Assembly (NCBI GenBank): GCA_947643715.1
Contig: CANRXB010000004.1
Span: forward strand, 1 to 64,000
Length of the DNA stretch: 64,000 bases
DNA from: an uncultured bacterium
GTDB taxonomy: Bacteria > Bacillota > Clostridia > Oscillospirales > Oscillospiraceae
Direction: 5' to 3'
Part shown: positions 1 to 10,648 of the stretch, piece by piece
Layout of the letters: every line of letters begins with the position of its first letter
Position numbering within the stretch: the stretch's first letter is position 1
Notes under the pieces: model-generated
The model's input: only the letters and a program-made list of their open reading frames with translations
What the model was told of the DNA's origin: nothing
The model's database searches: none
Translations under genes and position numbers: made by a program

Positions 1-392
1 CCTTCTCCATGCGGGAGCTGCTGGCCCGGGTGAAGAGCAATATCCGCCGCACGGAGATGCTGACGAAGGCCGACCCCAGAACCGCTGCCAACCGGCTGGA
101 GCTGGGGCGGGTGCAGGTGGACCTGGACGCTATGCTGGTGTACAAAGACGGCGAGGCCCTGGACCTGACCCAGCGGGAATACGAGCTGGTCAAAACCCTG
201 GCCTCCAGCAGGGGGCAGGCGGTGTCCCGGGAATCGCTGATGGAGCAGGTGTGGAACTACGAGGGTTATGTGGGCGATGTGCGGGCGGTGGACGTGGCCA
301 TCCGCCGTCTGCGGGAGAAGCTGGAGGACGACCCCGCCGACCCCAGGTTCATCGTGACGCGCCGGGGGCTGGGCTATGCCTTCGGCGTGTAG
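1..392 (+). CDS. walR: Response regulator WalR (YycF), C-terminal part
   Basis: The gene is cut by the left edge of the window; the reading frame is open from base 3 and ends at TAG 390-392. What remains is the end of the receiver domain (the KPFS-type stretch followed by MRELLARVKSNIRR) and a whole OmpR/PhoB winged-helix DNA-binding domain ending FIVTRRGLGYAFGV. The family binds promoters of cell-wall hydrolase and wall-homeostasis genes when phosphorylated by its kinase. The identity rests mainly on context: a WalK-type kinase follows 75 bases later and two membrane proteins of the YycH/YycI type follow that. The aspartate that accepts phosphate is outside the window, so function cannot be checked. 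Confidence 0.85.
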   Translation, partial: FSMRELLARVKSNIRRTEMLTKADPRTAANRLELGRVQVDLDAMLVYKDGEALDLTQREYELVKTLASSRGQAVSRESLMEQVWNYEGYVGDVRAVDVAIRRLREKLEDDPADPRFIVTRRGLGYAFGV

Positions 393-467
393 GCCGCGCC
401 CTTCGCCCGCCCGCCGGTAAGGCGTCCGCCCCGAGCGAATCTCACCAGGGAAGAGAGGTCCCCGCCC

Positions 468-2252
468 ATGCGCCGAAGCCTGCATATCAAACTGGTGCTC
501 ATCATGGTGCTGCTCATCGTATCGCTGATGGTGGTGGTGGGCGCGTTCCTAATGAATTCTGTCACCGGCTATTATATCGATGAGTTCTACCAGCAGATCG
601 CCGGCGCGTTCGGCCAGGACAACGTGGACTTCGTCCGGGACCTCCAGACGGCCACCGAGGGCGAAGAGGACGGCGCGGCCATGGTGGGCGAGCTTTTGTC
701 GGCCTATGCGGGCGTGCTGGGGGTGGACGGCCACGACCGCAACTATTACGTGCTGGACGGGGCCACGGGCCGCTGTCTGGCCGGGTCGGCCGCGGAGCCG
801 GACGGGGGCGTGGCGATCACCCCCAACATCTCAACCGCTCTTCTGGGGGAGCCAGGTTTCGACAGCAGCGTCACCGCCGACTACATGGACGCCGCCATCC
901 CCATCACCCGGGGAGGGCAGCCCTACATCGTCTACATTTTGGACGACCGGGAGACCGCCCGGAGCCTGAACGGGGAGATGTTCAACCTCATCATGGAGGC
1001 GCTGGTACTGGGCCTCATCATCTCGGTGCTGCTGTCCTTCCTGCTGTCCAAGACCATGGTCACGCCCCTCCAGCGGCTCACCGACGGCATCGAGGAGGTG
1101 GCCCGGGGGGACTTTTCCCGAAAGCTGGAGGTGACCTCCGGCGATGAGATCGGCCAGCTCACCGAGAGCTTCAACGCCATGGCCCGTCAGCTCCAGACCA
1201 CCGTCGCCGCAGTGGAGAACGAGCGCAACAAGCTGGACACCCTCTTCCTCCACATGGCGGACGGCGTGGTGGCGTTCGACCGCAAGGAGCGGGTGATCCA
1301 CGCCAACCCCGCTGCGGGCAGGCTCCTGGGCCGCTCCTTCACCCAGCAGGACCGCTACGGCGATCTGTTCGGCGATCTGTTCCCCTTTGAGCAGGCGGAG
1401 GCGGCGCCCGGCGGCCTGGCCGGATCGCGGACGGTGGACGGCCGGTATCTGGAGCTGCTGCTCGCCCCCTATGCCCGGGCCAACCAGGGAGGCGTGCTGG
1501 TGCTCATCCACGACGTCACCGAGCAGCGCAAGGCCGAGCAGATGCGCAAGGACTTCGTGGCCAACGTGTCCCACGAGCTGCGCACGCCGCTGACCAATAT
1601 CAAGAGCTATGCCGAGACCCTGTCCGACGGAGTGGGGGAGCTCCCGCCGGAGATGGAGCAGAGGTTCCTGGGGGTCATCCTCAACGAGTCCGACCGCATG
1701 ACCCATATCCTCCAGGACCTGCTCACCCTGTCTCGGTTCGACTCAGGGCGCAGTGAGCTGCGCCTGACCTGGTTCCCCTTCGCTCAAGCGGTGGACGACA
1801 CCTATCAGGCCGTGCTCATGGACGCGCAGAACCATTCCCACACCGTGGAGCTGGCCATGCCGGACCATCTGCCCAAGGTGCGGGCGGACAGGGAACGGGT
1901 GATGCAGGTGATGATGAACATCGTGTCCAACGCGATCAAATACACCCCGGACGGGGGGCATATCGTCATCTCCGCCGGGCTGGCGAAGGACCGGGTGTGG
2001 ATGGAGGTGGACGACAACGGGATCGGCATCCCGGAGGGCGACCGGGAGCGCATCTTCGAGCGCTTCTACCGGGTGGACAAGGCCCGTTCCCGCCAGTCCG
2101 GCGGCACAGGGCTGGGGCTGTCCATCGCTCAGGAGATCATGCTGCGCCACGAGGGCAGTCTGTACCTGGTGGACAAGGACGATCCCGGCCTGACGATCTG
2201 CATGGAGCTGCCCATCCAAGGCCCGCGCAGGGAGGATGCCCATGAGGATTGA
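468..2252 (+). CDS. walK: Sensor histidine kinase WalK (YycG)
   Basis: Membrane sensor kinase of 594 residues. Visible order: first membrane segment at about residues 7-29, an outside sensor region of about 140 residues, second membrane segment at about 173-197, HAMP linker to about 250, a PAS domain at about 255-350, the phosphoacceptor helix with H369 in NVSHELRTPLTNIKSYAETL, and a GHKL ATPase domain with MMNIVSNAIKYTPDGG and DNGIGIPEGD and a GTGLGLSIAQE box. TM-sensor-TM-HAMP-PAS-HisKA-HATPase is the WalK layout of Firmicutes. It phosphorylates the upstream regulator and controls peptidoglycan remodelling. It is co-transcribed with walR and the next two genes, and its stop overlaps the next start. 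Confidence 0.92.
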   Translation: MRRSLHIKLVLIMVLLIVSLMVVVGAFLMNSVTGYYIDEFYQQIAGAFGQDNVDFVRDLQTATEGEEDGAAMVGELLSAYAGVLGVDGHDRNYYVLDGATGRCLAGSAAEPDGGVAITPNISTALLGEPGFDSSVTADYMDAAIPITRGGQPYIVYILDDRETARSLNGEMFNLIMEALVLGLIISVLLSFLLSKTMVTPLQRLTDGIEEVARGDFSRKLEVTSGDEIGQLTESFNAMARQLQTTVAAVENERNKLDTLFLHMADGVVAFDRKERVIHANPAAGRLLGRSFTQQDRYGDLFGDLFPFEQAEAAPGGLAGSRTVDGRYLELLLAPYARANQGGVLVLIHDVTEQRKAEQMRKDFVANVSHELRTPLTNIKSYAETLSDGVGELPPEMEQRFLGVILNESDRMTHILQDLLTLSRFDSGRSELRLTWFPFAQAVDDTYQAVLMDAQNHSHTVELAMPDHLPKVRADRERVMQVMMNIVSNAIKYTPDGGHIVISAGLAKDRVWMEVDDNGIGIPEGDRERIFERFYRVDKARSRQSGGTGLGLSIAQEIMLRHEGSLYLVDKDDPGLTICMELPIQGPRREDAHED

Positions 2253-3507
2253 TCGGCGCTGGATCGAATGGGGGAAGGACGCGCTCATCCTCCTGCTCAC
2301 CCTGTCCGCGGCCTATCTGCTGTCCATGACGCCCTTGGTCCGGGACAGCGGCCTGTCCGACCTGCTCTCGCCTGGGGCGAGCCCCGGAGTGGGGACGGCG
2401 GGCGGAGAGCCGGCGGCGGCCATGCTCCCGTCCCGTCTGGCGATCTGCGCGGAGGGAGGGCGCTTCGGCGTGCAGTATGACGAGGCCCGGCTGGAGGAAT
2501 GCTTCCCGCCCCTGGGGGCGCTGCTGGGAGACGCCCTGGCCTCTGCCGGAGGGGCCCGGGCCATGAGCGAGAGCGAGTGGCAGCGGTGCCTGGGGAGCAA
2601 AGGGGTCTATTTCGATTTCGAAGGCGAGGTGCCCCTGACTGCCTTGGAGCGGTGGCTCCAGGGGACGGGAGCGGAGCTGCTGGACGGGTCGGCGCGGCGT
2701 GTGCTGCTGTGTGCCGGGGAGCAGGACCAGGTGCTCCTGTGCTGGCAGGAGGCGGGCAGCGGCCGCTTCTTCGCCAGTCCTACCGCCCTCACTCAGTCCC
2801 TCCACCTGGATCCGGTGGTGGAGGGAGTGGATTTCAACGGAGCGTATTTCGCGTTCGAGAACGAGGGGCTGAGCGACCTGCTGGAGCCATACACCCTGAT
2901 CACCGAGGGGGAGCATGGGGGAGCGCAGTATGCCGCGTCCATGCCCCTGGCAGGGGAGAGCGAGGTGTGGGCAGTGCTGGAGGCGATGTCCTTCAGCACC
3001 CAGAACCATGCCCCGGTGAGCGGCGGAGAGGTATACTTGGACGGCAGCGACCGCTTGGTGGTGAGCGACAACGGCACCGTGACCTATCGGGCGGCCCAGG
3101 GAGAGAAATATCCGGTGGGAGACGGCCTGGCCGGCGCGGTGGACACGACCCGGGCGCTGGCCGAGCGCACCCTGGGCGCGCTGTGCGGGGAGGCCCGGCT
3201 GTACCTCATGTCTGCCCGGGAGACGGGGGAGACGCTCTGTGTGCGCTTCGGATACCTGCTGGGGGGCGGCGCCGTGCGGCTGGGGGCCGATGGCTGGGCA
3301 GCGGAGTTCTTGGTGCAGGACGAGCATGTGGCCCAGTTCACGCTGCATTTCCGCAGCTACGCCGCCAACGGGGAGCACACCCTGCTGCTGCCCATCGACA
3401 AGGCGGCGGTGATGCTCCCGGACCTGACGGACGGACGGCAGGAGCTGGCGATCCAATACTGGGATGGGGGCGGTACGCTGCTGTCCCCGGAGTGGGTGGC
3501 GAGCTGA
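2242..3507 (+). CDS. WalRK accessory membrane protein, YycH-like
   Basis: A 421-residue protein with one N-terminal membrane segment (about residues 13-31, DALILLLTLSAAYLLSMTPL) and a large outside domain. Position three of a walR-walK operon and this topology match YycH, which with YycI holds or tunes WalK activity at the membrane. Sequence similarity to YycH cannot be judged by eye, so the call leans on position. Two ATG codons lie six bases apart (2236 and 2242). GGGAGG at 2230-2235 touches the first and is six bases from the second, so I chose 2242; the gene then overlaps walK by 11 bases, which suggests translational coupling. Confidence 0.7.
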   Translation: MRIDRRWIEWGKDALILLLTLSAAYLLSMTPLVRDSGLSDLLSPGASPGVGTAGGEPAAAMLPSRLAICAEGGRFGVQYDEARLEECFPPLGALLGDALASAGGARAMSESEWQRCLGSKGVYFDFEGEVPLTALERWLQGTGAELLDGSARRVLLCAGEQDQVLLCWQEAGSGRFFASPTALTQSLHLDPVVEGVDFNGAYFAFENEGLSDLLEPYTLITEGEHGGAQYAASMPLAGESEVWAVLEAMSFSTQNHAPVSGGEVYLDGSDRLVVSDNGTVTYRAAQGEKYPVGDGLAGAVDTTRALAERTLGALCGEARLYLMSARETGETLCVRFGYLLGGGAVRLGADGWAAEFLVQDEHVAQFTLHFRSYAANGEHTLLLPIDKAAVMLPDLTDGRQELAIQYWDGGGTLLSPEWVAS

Positions 3508-3529
3508 GCGGGCGAAAGGGGGGGCGGCC

Positions 3530-4363
3530 GTGGAATGGCGAAAATTGAAGGACCTGATCATCCTGATCCTGCTGGTGGTCAACGGCTTCCTGCTGGTGCT
3601 GGTGGGGGCCCGCCGCGAGGAGTCCGCCAGCTATGAGCGCACGGCGTTGGAGCAGACCGTCCAGGTACTGGAGCGGAGCGGCATCCAGGTAGAGCTGTCC
3701 GCCGTCACCGACGCGGGGGAGCTTTCTCCCATGACGGTGGAGCGGGACCTGGAGCGGGAGGGGAAGCTGGTGCGGGCCCTGCTGGACGAGAACGTCCAGG
3801 GCAGCAACCGGGGCGGAGGTCTGTATCTCTACCAGGGCGGGCTGGGCGAGGTGAGCGTGCGGGCCGGAGGAGAGCTGTCCGCCGAGTTCGAGCAGGACGA
3901 GCACTGGATGACCGACCGTCCGGAGGCCCATGCCGCCGATCTGCTGCGCGGGATGGGGGTGGAGGCGGTGCAGACGGCCTCGGACGTCCGCGGTGCCGAG
4001 ACCGTGCTGCGTTTCCGCCAGAGCTGGAACGGGATGCCGGTGTTCTCCTGCGAGGTGGAGCTGGTGTACCGGGACGGGATGCTGTGCTCCCTGCGGGGGG
4101 CTCTGCTCATGGCGGCGGAGGGGACGGCGGAGACGGGCCGGCCCCTCACCCTGCCCACGGCGCTGATGCGCTTTTCCGAGGCGGTAGGGGCCACCGGCGA
4201 CGTGTGCTCCGCCATCCGGTCCATGGAGGTGGGCTATCGCTCCACCGCGCAGTCCCTGTCCGGCGGGGCCCGGCTGACGCCGGTGTGGCGGGTGTCCACC
4301 AACACGGCGGACTATTATCTGGACTGCGTCACCGGGGCCCTCGCCCGGCTGGCGGATCGATAG
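3530..4363 (+). CDS. WalRK accessory membrane protein, YycI-like
   Basis: A 277-residue protein with a short basic N-terminus (MEWRKLKDLII), one membrane segment at about residues 8-26, and an outside domain. The MxWxxxK start followed directly by a membrane anchor is typical of YycI, the partner of YycH in controlling WalK. I chose GTG 3530 because a GAAAGGGGGG ribosome site lies just upstream (about 3514-3523) and the membrane helix then starts near residue 8; longer starts would put charged residues in front of it. It follows the YycH-like gene by 22 bases and is surely in the same transcript. The last third contains a region with PVWRVSTNTADYYLD resembling PepSY/YycI folds. Confidence 0.72.
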   Translation: MEWRKLKDLIILILLVVNGFLLVLVGARREESASYERTALEQTVQVLERSGIQVELSAVTDAGELSPMTVERDLEREGKLVRALLDENVQGSNRGGGLYLYQGGLGEVSVRAGGELSAEFEQDEHWMTDRPEAHAADLLRGMGVEAVQTASDVRGAETVLRFRQSWNGMPVFSCEVELVYRDGMLCSLRGALLMAAEGTAETGRPLTLPTALMRFSEAVGATGDVCSAIRSMEVGYRSTAQSLSGGARLTPVWRVSTNTADYYLDCVTGALARLADR

Positions 4364-4430
4364 CGCATTTCTGACAAGCCCTCCCTCATAGGATAGACGA
4401 GAAGTGATCCTATGAAGGGGGGCGAGCCTT

Positions 4431-5951
4431 TTGTCTACCATCCTGGCCGGGACTCTGCTGCTCACCGCCACCGGCCTGTTTGCCCAGGTGGTGGGGTTCT
4501 TGTACCGCATGCTGCTCTCCCGGCTGATCGGCGCGGAGACCATGGGGCTATATCAGTTGGTGATGCCGGTGTACTCCATGCTCATGTCGGTGACTGCGGT
4601 GGGACTGACGGTGGCGGTGTCCACGCTGTCCGCCCGGTATCATGCCCTGGGCGACAGCGGCGCGGTGCGGCTGGTGCTGCGGCGGGCTTTGAAGGGCTTC
4701 TTCTTCCTGGCGGTCCCCTTGGGGCTGGCGGTGGCCGTGCTGTCCGACCCCATCTCCGTCTATCTGCTGGGAGACGCCAGGACGCGCCTGGGTGTGGTGC
4801 TGCTGGTGCCGTGTATGCTGCTCACAGGGGTGGAGAACCTCCACAAGCACTGCTTTTACGGCATCGGCCGGGTGTGTCCTCCCGCCGCTGTGGAGACCGC
4901 CGAGCAGGTCATCCGGGCGGCGGCCGTGCTGCTGCTGCTCGTCATGCTGCTGCCCCGGAGCGCTGAGGAGACGGTGGGGATCATCGCCCTGGGCATGGTG
5001 CTGTGCGAGGTGTTCTCCGCCTGCGCCCTCACCCTGCTGTTCCGGAGGCACTGGAAGCGCTTCCCCCCGGGCGGCGCCGGGGAGGAGGTGAGCGGGAAAC
5101 GGCTCATGGCGATCGCCGTGCCGGTGGGGGCCACGTCCCTGCTGGGCACGCTGCTGGGATCGGCCAACTCGGTGCTCATCCCCGCGAAACTGGTGGAGGG
5201 GGGGATGACCCTGTCCGAAGCCATGTCCGAGTTCGGGGTGCTGTGCGGCATGACCCTGCCCATGCTGGCTTTGCCCACCGGGTTCATCGGGGCGCTGTGC
5301 CTGGTGATGGTGCCGGATCTCTCCCGGCGCACCGCTCAAGGGGACCGGCGGGCGGCCGGCGGGTTCCTGGACCGGGTGATGTCCGCGACCTCTCTGCTCA
5401 TGGCTCCGGCCATGGCGCTGCTGGCGGTGATCGGTCCCACGGTGGGGCAGGCCCTGTTCCGAGACCGGCGGGTGGGCGAGCTGATCCTGCCCTTGGCGGT
5501 GGGCACACTGCTGGGATGTTGGCAGTCCGTGCTGTCGGGAGCGCTGAACGGCCTGGGGCTTCAGGGCAAGGGGGCGCGCAACGCCATCATCAGCGACGTG
5601 GTGCAGTTGGCGTTCACCTTTTTCGCCGTGGCCCGGTGGGGGCTGGCCGGGTTTGCGGCGGGGTACGTGGCCTCGGGGCTGGCGGGGATGGGGCTGAACC
5701 TGGCCTCGGTGCTCCGGGCCACCGGGCTGAAGGTGAAACTGTTCGAGTGGTTCGTCCGGCCCCTGCTGGCGGCGGTGCTGATGGGGCTGTGGTGCAATCT
5801 CTTGTTCCAGATCATGATGCGCGCCGGGTGCGGCCACGGTTGGTCGGCACTGGCCTGCACAGGACTGGGGGTGGCCGTGTACGCAGCGGCCCTGCTGGCA
5901 CAGGGGCTGCCGGGCCTGGGCGCATATCTCAAGAGGAAGAGGGGCGTGTGA
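4431..5951 (+). CDS. Polysaccharide flippase, SpoVB/MurJ-like (MOP superfamily)
   Basis: A 506-residue integral membrane protein with about 14 hydrophobic segments across its whole length, of the multidrug/oligosaccharidyl-lipid/polysaccharide exporter fold. Features include FLYRMLLSRLIGAETMGLYQ in the first hairpin, as in SpoVB and related lipid-linked sugar flippases. Such proteins move lipid-linked wall or capsule precursors across the membrane; SpoVB is needed for spore cortex. The start is TTG 4431, eight bases after an AAGGGGGG site. Being directly downstream of the WalRK operon it may be co-regulated with wall synthesis. Substrate cannot be told from sequence. Confidence 0.82.
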   Translation: MSTILAGTLLLTATGLFAQVVGFLYRMLLSRLIGAETMGLYQLVMPVYSMLMSVTAVGLTVAVSTLSARYHALGDSGAVRLVLRRALKGFFFLAVPLGLAVAVLSDPISVYLLGDARTRLGVVLLVPCMLLTGVENLHKHCFYGIGRVCPPAAVETAEQVIRAAAVLLLLVMLLPRSAEETVGIIALGMVLCEVFSACALTLLFRRHWKRFPPGGAGEEVSGKRLMAIAVPVGATSLLGTLLGSANSVLIPAKLVEGGMTLSEAMSEFGVLCGMTLPMLALPTGFIGALCLVMVPDLSRRTAQGDRRAAGGFLDRVMSATSLLMAPAMALLAVIGPTVGQALFRDRRVGELILPLAVGTLLGCWQSVLSGALNGLGLQGKGARNAIISDVVQLAFTFFAVARWGLAGFAAGYVASGLAGMGLNLASVLRATGLKVKLFEWFVRPLLAAVLMGLWCNLLFQIMMRAGCGHGWSALACTGLGVAVYAAALLAQGLPGLGAYLKRKRGV

Positions 5952-6613
5952 TGGGACCGAGGATCTTGATATCCACAGGCGGAGGGGACGCGGCCAATTA
6001 CCTGGCCGCCGTCAAGGCCGCGGGGGGAGAGGGGGAGGCGCGCTATCTCCCCCCGCCGGGACTGCGCTATGACGGATTGATCTTGGCGGGAGGGGGCGAC
6101 ATGGATCCCGCTCTGTTCGGCCAGGAGGACCAGGGGTCCCGGGGAATCGACCGGGCCCGGGACGAGGCGGAGCTGGCCCTGCTGGACGCGTTCCTGGGGG
6201 CGAACAGGCCGGTGCTGGCCATCTGCCGGGGACATCAGGTGGTGAACGTGTGGCTCGGGGGCGATCTCATCCAAGACCTGGGGCCGTCGCTGGTCCCATT
6301 CCATCAGGCCGGGGAGGGCGACCGGATCCATCCGGTGCAGGCGGCGCAGGGCACGCTCCTGCGCCGGCTGTATGGCCCGGTGTTCCCGGTGAACAGCAGC
6401 CACCACCAGGGCATCGGGCGGCTGGGTCGGGGGCTCCGGGCGTCGGCTTGGTCGGAGGGCGGCGTGGTCGAGGCGGTGGAGCACGAGAGCCTGCCGCTGA
6501 TCTGCGTCCAGTTCCATCCGGAGCGGATGTGCGCGGGGCGGGCCCGGCCTGACACGGTGGACGGCGGGGCCGTGTTCCGGGCGCTGCTCCGGATGTGCGG
6601 GCCAGGGCTTTAG
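5951..6613 (+). CDS. Class I glutamine amidotransferase-like hydrolase (peptidase C26, PuuD-like)
   Basis: A 220-residue protein whose ATG shares one base with the flippase stop (TGATG), so it is translationally coupled to it. It shows GLILAGGGDMDPALFG, the nucleophile elbow LAICRGHQVVN with the catalytic cysteine, and the histidine-glutamate pair in VQFHPER. These are the marks of the gamma-glutamyl hydrolase branch (PuuD, gamma-glutamyl-GABA hydrolase) rather than of a synthase-bound glutaminase, because there is no partner subunit. The real substrate may be a gamma-glutamyl amine or a wall gamma-D-glutamyl peptide. The stop codon lies inside the CIRCE operator of the next gene. Confidence 0.85.
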   Translation: MGPRILISTGGGDAANYLAAVKAAGGEGEARYLPPPGLRYDGLILAGGGDMDPALFGQEDQGSRGIDRARDEAELALLDAFLGANRPVLAICRGHQVVNVWLGGDLIQDLGPSLVPFHQAGEGDRIHPVQAAQGTLLRRLYGPVFPVNSSHHQGIGRLGRGLRASAWSEGGVVEAVEHESLPLICVQFHPERMCAGRARPDTVDGGAVFRALLRMCGPGL

Positions 6614-6636
6614 CACTCTCTTGATGAGAGTGCTAA
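6610..6636. promoter_or_regulatory. CIRCE operator (HrcA binding site)
   Basis: TTAGCACTC, nine bases, GAGTGCTAA: both arms match the CIRCE consensus with no mismatch. HrcA binds this to repress heat-shock genes. It overlaps the stop codon of the upstream hydrolase gene and lies 134 bases before clpB. A possible -10 hexamer TATACT is at 6676-6681, but the matching -35 region is poor, so the promoter position relative to CIRCE is unsure. Confidence 0.95.
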
Positions 6637-6770
6637 ACGTTTACAGCCAGTTCATGAAATCTCGGGGCGATGGGGTATACTACTAAGTAAGATCGCAGTT
6701 CGGGACGCGGAGCGGACCTGCGCTGGGACGCATCGCCGTCCCGCGTCCCCATCAAAGGAGAGTGTAGCTC

Positions 6771-9365
<2,595 letters not shown>

Positions 9366-9369
9366 AGGG

Positions 9370-9403
9370 AAAGTCCCGTCCAGTAGATGCTGGACGGGAC
9401 TTT
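9370..9403. terminator. Terminator between clpB and the convergent small gene
   Basis: A perfect 14-bp stem (AAAGTCCCGTCCAG with its complement) closes a six-base loop. It is A-rich on one side and T-rich on the other, so it can work in both directions for the convergent genes ending at 9365 and 9407. Confidence 0.85.
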
Positions 9404-9406
9404 CGT

Positions 9407-9970
9407 TCATTCGGATGGGGCGCCGCCGGTCTCGGCGCCGGACGAGGCCCCGGCGCTGGCGGCAGGGGCCGTCTCTGTGCTGCCCTCCACTGTCCTGGCC
9501 GAGCCGCCGTTCCGGTCCTCGTCGTCCAGGACGCTCTTGCAGTCCTCCGGGTCCTCCTTTGGGTGGCGCATGGCCATGGCCAGCTTATAGCCCTCCGGGT
9601 CGTTGATGATGAGGTACTCCAGGTCCTCTGGGGGCACACGGTCCCCCCGCATGATCCGGGCAGCGATGCGCTGGCACTTGTTCTGGATCTTCAACCGTTT
9701 GGCGGCGGCGTCCAGCTCGGTCTTGCTGCTCTCCAATGCGCTGAGGCTGTCCGACATCCGGGCCTGCCTGCGCTGTTCCCGTTCCTGGGCCTGCTGGAAC
9801 TGCTGGTCCAGGTAGGCCAATGCCTGACGGGACAGGGACAGCTTGTCGGCGGGAGCCTTCTGCTGGGTGGGCTGAGGCTTGGACGAGGTCTTGGGCGGGC
9901 CCTCTTTTTTCGCCGCGGTCTTGTCCAACCGCTCGTTGCGCCGCATCTGGCGGGTGGCGCGCAGTTCCAT
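9407..9970 (-). CDS. Hypothetical charged, coiled-coil protein
   Basis: I do not recognise a named family. The 187-residue product has no signal peptide or membrane segment. Residues 1-60 are basic and low-complexity (MELRATRQMRRNERLDKTAA then a lysine/proline/glutamine stretch). A helical, probably coiled-coil region follows (SRQALAYLDQQFQQAQEREQ), then a more ordered part with EDLEYLIINDPEGYKLAMAM, and an acidic serine/alanine tail. ATG 9970 is chosen because GGAAAGGAG lies nine bases upstream; the open frame extends further but without a site. It stands alone between terminators, convergent with clpB and divergent from the sigma factor gene. Confidence 0.65.
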   Translation of the reverse strand: MELRATRQMRRNERLDKTAAKKEGPPKTSSKPQPTQQKAPADKLSLSRQALAYLDQQFQQAQEREQRRQARMSDSLSALESSKTELDAAAKRLKIQNKCQRIAARIMRGDRVPPEDLEYLIINDPEGYKLAMAMRHPKEDPEDCKSVLDDEDRNGGSARTVEGSTETAPAASAGASSGAETGGAPSE

Positions 9971-10138
9971 ATCCACCGCTCCTTTCCATGTCATCGCTCT
10001 ATAGGACATATCGGAAGGATCTGTGCTCCTGTTAAGCGCAGGGCGGTGCGGGAGGAAAATTTTGCGTCCCTGTCTGTCAGGAATCGCCCCTGCCGGTCGT
10101 ATGCTGAGTGAAGGCGTCTTTGAAAGAGAGGAGCATGT

Positions 10139-10648
10139 ATGGAAGGAATGGACAGGCGGGAGGCGGAGCGGTTGGTGGAGACGTACTCCGACCTCATCCT
10201 GCGGCTGAGCTACACCTGGCTGAAGTCCACCCAGGACGCGCAGGACATCTGCCAGACGGTGTTCCTCAAGCTGCTGACGGGGGACATGGTGTTCGAGGGA
10301 CCGGACCATGAGAAGGCATGGATCGTCCGCACCACCATCAACGCCTGCAAGGACGAGCTGCGGGCGTTCCGCCGCCGGGCCGTCCCGCTGGAGGAGGTCC
10401 CCGAGACGCCGGCCCCGGAGGCTCCGCAGGAGGAGGTGTTGGATGCCGTGATGGAGCTGCCGGCCAAATACCGGGAGGCGATATATCTATTTTATTACGA
10501 AGGGTATTCGATAAGTGAGATCGGAGCGCTGACGGGACGGAGCGAAGCGGCGGTATCCGCCCACCTCAGCCGGGGGCGCAAGAAGCTGCGGACCATGTTG
10601 AGAGGAGACGAACATGAAGCGAACAGAGCAGATGGGACAGGAGTATAG
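10139..10648 (+). CDS. ECF-type RNA polymerase sigma factor
   Basis: A 169-residue sigma-70 family factor with only regions 2 and 4. Region 2 is about residues 8-75 (YSDLILRLSYTWLKSTQDAQ, DICQTVFLKLL, WIVRTTINACKD). Region 4 is about 100-155, with the helix-turn-helix YYEGYSISEIGALTGRSEAA and VSAHLSRGRKKLR. Such factors direct polymerase to stress or envelope promoters and are held by an anti-sigma factor. Its 3' end overlaps the next gene by 35 bases, and that gene encodes a single-pass membrane protein, the usual anti-sigma arrangement. GAGAGGAG precedes the ATG by six bases. I could not identify its own promoter with confidence. Confidence 0.9.
   Translation: MEGMDRREAERLVETYSDLILRLSYTWLKSTQDAQDICQTVFLKLLTGDMVFEGPDHEKAWIVRTTINACKDELRAFRRRAVPLEEVPETPAPEAPQEEVLDAVMELPAKYREAIYLFYYEGYSISEIGALTGRSEAAVSAHLSRGRKKLRTMLRGDEHEANRADGTGV

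Noticed and set aside
5003-5950. An N-terminal extension of the amidotransferase-like protein overlapping the flippase gene.
   Set aside because: The extension is arginine/glycine-rich shadow sequence; the conserved fold begins at ATG 5951, which overlaps the flippase stop by one base.
10066-10100. An ECF-type autoregulatory promoter (TGTCAG, 17 bases, CGTATG).
   Set aside because: The -35 part does not match known ECF patterns well enough; with only one example it cannot be told from chance.
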